Shown piece after piece: positions 62,302 to 64,000 of a stretch of DNA of 64,000 nt (its first letter is position 1; every line of letters starts with the position of its first letter). Origin of the DNA: Nitrosopumilus sp. UBA526 (GTDB taxonomy: Archaea; Thermoproteota; Nitrososphaeria; Nitrososphaerales; Nitrosopumilaceae); the NCBI GenBank assembly GCA_002506665.1, contig DAXZ01000053.1, positions 47,966 through 111,965 on the forward strand, written 5' to 3'. The position numbers were made by a program, and so were the translations under genes. A model generated the notes under the pieces. The model saw only the letters and a program-made list of their open reading frames with translations. It ran no database searches and was not told where the DNA came from.

Positions 62302-62342
62302 GGGGGGGGTGTAACTGCTCAGGGGTGTAACTCCAGTTACAC
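62301..62342. other. Run of nine G followed by repeated GTGTAACT and an inverted repeat
   Basis: Nine consecutive G occupy 62301-62309. GTGTAACT occurs at 62309-62316 and 62325-62332, and the second copy forms a perfect eight-base stem with AGTTACAC at 62335-62342 around a two-base loop. It lies right after the tlpA stop. A transcript-end structure or operator for cdvB is possible. Confidence 0.5.
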
Positions 62343-62403
62343 TAGCTTTGGTGACAGACCCGTTTAAAATGAAAAAATTCAAGCCAAATATTGAATCTAA
62401 GAC

Positions 62404-63054
62404 ATGATAGGCAAGTCCTGGAACAAAACAGAAGGTGAGAGTATCTCTCAAAGGATAATGGGCAGGGTAAGGCCTGATGTACCATTAAAGAACAAGATTG
62501 ATTTTGCACAAACAAAGCTACAACATCAGATATTAGGACTAGAGGGAATAGTTGGAAAATTACAAAAGAAACATGACATTATATTTGAAAAGATAGTAAA
62601 TGCACAAAGAGATAACAAGTTGGGATATGCCCAAGCTTATGCCGGAGAACTAGCCCAGATAAGAAAGACAAAAAACATGGTAAGCGGAGCCAAATTGGCA
62701 CTTGACCAAGTCAAACTCAGGCTAGATACGTTCTCAGAACTAGGAGACGTGGTGGTAACGCTTAGTCCATGTATGGCAATCATCAAAGGGCTGAGTCCAT
62801 CACTGAGTGGAATAATGCCAGAGGCAAATGCCTCAATGCAGGATCTCTCATCCATTCTAGGCGATGTAATGTCTGGCTCATCAATGGGCATAGGCCAAGG
62901 CATGAGCATAAACAACGACGCAAATGCAGATACTCTGGCAATCTTAGAAGAAGCACACAACGTCATTGCAGGACAGACAAAGTCTACAATACCGGATGTT
63001 CCTGATTCACTAAAACAACAGATGACAGAGAAAAAGACAGATATCTTTATCTAA
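62404..63054 (+). CDS. cdvB: CdvB-like ESCRT-III/Snf7 family cell division protein
   Basis: An ESCRT-III-fold protein that polymerises at the division site and, with CdvA and the AAA-ATPase CdvC, drives membrane constriction in crenarchaeal/thaumarchaeal cells. The 216 residues have the helical Snf7 core (LKNKIDFAQTKLQHQILGLE, then YAQAYAGELAQIRKTKNMVS) and a Ser/Met/Gly-rich linker (SGSSMGIGQGMSI). The C-terminal tail could bind CdvC. Thaumarchaeota carry several CdvB paralogs and cdvA and cdvC are not adjacent. A TATA-like GTTTAAAATG lies about 38 bases before ATG 62404. Confidence 0.9.
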   Translation: MIGKSWNKTEGESISQRIMGRVRPDVPLKNKIDFAQTKLQHQILGLEGIVGKLQKKHDIIFEKIVNAQRDNKLGYAQAYAGELAQIRKTKNMVSGAKLALDQVKLRLDTFSELGDVVVTLSPCMAIIKGLSPSLSGIMPEANASMQDLSSILGDVMSGSSMGIGQGMSINNDANADTLAILEEAHNVIAGQTKSTIPDVPDSLKQQMTEKKTDIFI

Positions 63055-63060
63055 GTATAG

Positions 63061-63399
63061 TTACTTTCTTTTTTTGCTTTTTTGAACCAAGATCTTTTTT
63101 ATTCTCGAGATGGTCGGATAGCTATAACCGCGCCTTCGATAGTTTGCAATCATCATCTTCCAATTTTTTAGTCGCCACTGCGCCTGCTCCGTAGTCACAG
63201 AGTGGACCTCTTTTTGGATGATGCTCTTTCTGCCCACCTTTAGTGTTCCGGCATCCTTTGCAGACCACCGGTTTTTTGCAAATTTCAATCCGGCAAGAAT
63301 CTCACCAATGGGCATCTCTTTAAAGTAGTCTTTGAGTTTCTTGAGCTCTGCATCTGAGGGGGCATCAGAGATCGGCAATTCTATCACAGACCGCACCAT
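63061..63399 (-). CDS. Unknown basic protein convergent with cdvB
   Basis: A 112-residue protein with a strongly basic C-terminal half (RLKNWKMMIANYRRRGYSY, KKILVQKSKKRK), suggesting nucleic-acid binding. The N-terminal half is acidic and helical (DAELKKLKDYFKEMPIGEIL). It is convergent with cdvB, six bases between the stops. Not recognised. It is bordered upstream by the repeat-rich region at 63.4-63.9 kb. Confidence 0.65.
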   Translation of the reverse strand: MVRSVIELPISDAPSDAELKKLKDYFKEMPIGEILAGLKFAKNRWSAKDAGTLKVGRKSIIQKEVHSVTTEQAQWRLKNWKMMIANYRRRGYSYPTISRIKKILVQKSKKRK

Positions 63400-63529
63400 A
63401 AACTCAGCTAAATGGTCATAACTTAAGAGAATCTCGCTAAAGTAGAATTAACTAATTGGTTTTAGTCAAGACACACCAGTCGTTATTCAGATATGGGGTT
63501 TTGTGGACACCAAATTTTTACAGATCTCG

Positions 63530-63592
63530 TGATCCATATTTTTTTCGGATGTGATTTACTCACTAGATAATATCATGTTTGGAGGAATTATG
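63530..63592. repeat. Dispersed non-coding repeat, copy 2 (inverted relative to copy 1)
   Basis: On the minus strand CATAATTCCTCCAAACATGA and, further on, CACATCCGAAAAAAATATGG match 9091-9139 in the same order. The spacer between the two blocks is longer here. No ORF is supported in 63400-63660. Confidence 0.45.
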
Positions 63593-63660
63593 TCCACAGT
63601 CGTATTAGGTGTCATCTAGAAACCGGTAGTTTGTATGGTAATTGTTTGCGTCATGCCTAT

Positions 63661-63795
63661 CTTTTTCAAGCTGATTGTACACGATTATATCAAAACAGAT
63701 TGTTTATCTCACACATACTTGGCAATTTCATCGATGAGATTGTCAAGTATATGTGAATGTTTTGATATGATTTTGTATGATAAAGTTTGAAAAAG
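63661..63795. repeat. Large imperfect palindrome
   Basis: The left arm (63661-63732, starting CTTTTTCAAG) and right arm (63733-63795, ending CTTGAAAAAG-like GTTTGAAAAAG) are inverted copies meeting at CATCGATG (63729-63736). Identity is about 75% by eye with one gap. The right arm also matches 42773-42839. It could form a long hairpin and may be a miniature transposable or replication-linked element. A 51-codon ORF inside (63635-63790) is probably chance. Confidence 0.65.
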
Positions 63796-63892
63796 CTGGG
63801 TACGATCTTAACACGTACAAAAATACCATTTGTCATATCTCCCTCAAATCTGATATTTGTGCGTAAATTACGTTCTAATTTGGACTAGATGC

Positions 63893-64000
63893 CTAGGGAC
63901 GCAAAATATTCTCAACTGGTTCTGCTGCAAAGTCTGGCAGTACAGCACCGCCTATGCCAATACTGCGGTCACCTTTTGGGTCGTATGATACGGTAATATC
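63893..64000 (-). CDS. Partial gene, C-terminus only, unidentified
   Basis: The minus strand is open from the window edge to a stop at 63893-63895, encoding 35 residues that include ITVSYDPKGDRSIGIGGAVL and end in ENILRP. The Gly-rich middle and the flush frame look like real coding. The remainder lies beyond the window, so the gene cannot be named. Confidence 0.6.
   Translation of the reverse strand, partial: DITVSYDPKGDRSIGIGGAVLPDFAAEPVENILRP

Noticed and set aside
63635..63790. 51-codon ORF inside the palindrome
   Set aside because: Lies wholly within an inverted repeat and overlaps other open frames; no coding signature.
1..64000. tRNA, rRNA or CRISPR arrays
   Set aside because: No T-arm consensus, rRNA-like stretch or regularly spaced direct repeats were noticed; short or intron-bearing tRNAs could be missed by eye.

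Overview
The window reads as chromosome of an ammonia-oxidising archaeon of the Thaumarchaeota (Nitrososphaerota), most like the Nitrosopumilus/Cenarchaeum group. Evidence: an ESCRT-III/Snf7 division protein (CdvB type), archaeal release factor aRF1, type II GAPDH, PurP, archaeal GatCAB with an archaeal AspRS, a PEFG-CTERM surface protein, CbtBA, an FTR1 permease with thaumarchaeal-style N-terminal repeats, and a biotin cluster. Many genes begin with GTG or TTG about 20-30 bases after an A/T-rich TATA-like box, which fits leaderless transcription. Base composition is moderately A/T-rich. I saw no rRNA, tRNA, CRISPR array or complete insertion sequence. The genus cannot be fixed from this window.

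Layout. 0-9 kb: end of trpA, a decayed gene, pyrG followed at once by a Dam-like methyltransferase, a membrane protein, a second (beta-class) DNA methyltransferase and ilvD. An accessory patch at 7.5-9 kb holds a frameshifted small gene and a tandemly duplicated 49-residue gene in front of a GNAT protein resembling TacT-type toxins. 9.3-13.6 kb: HIT protein, aRF1, a duplicated pair of unknown genes (one copy mostly lost), and an exported DsbA-like protein. 13.6-19.8 kb: metal-handling island with cbtB, cbtA, two paralogous winged-helix regulators, an FTR1 permease and an overlapping hydantoinase/oxoprolinase-like gene. 19.7-40.3 kb: mostly core metabolism and translation (purP, aspS, gatCAB, acyl-CoA synthetase, aminotransferase, nucleotide cyclase, ilvA, purK, sugar nucleotidyltransferase), with small Cys-rich proteins between them.

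40.5-44.4 kb is the main accessory locus. A convergent pair, made of a protein with a Panacea/YwgA-like N-terminal domain and a protein with a kinase-like (HipA/PI3K-like) catalytic core, is present twice as a direct repeat. In the second copy about 544 bases are deleted from the kinase-like gene and its partner is intact. This is my best candidate for an undescribed toxin-antitoxin-like or defence module.

44.4-64 kb returns to core functions: an LLM oxidoreductase/thiolase/DUF35 operon, a Holliday-junction-resolvase-like nuclease, thrC, a CNNM/CBS protein, GAPDH, HMG-CoA synthase (isoprenoid lipids), bioD/bioA/bioB/bioF (biotin, expected to serve the acyl-CoA carboxylase of autotrophic carbon fixation), a CcdA/TlpA disulfide pair and cdvB. 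The last 600 bases hold dispersed repeats, one a large imperfect palindrome, and the end of an unidentified gene.
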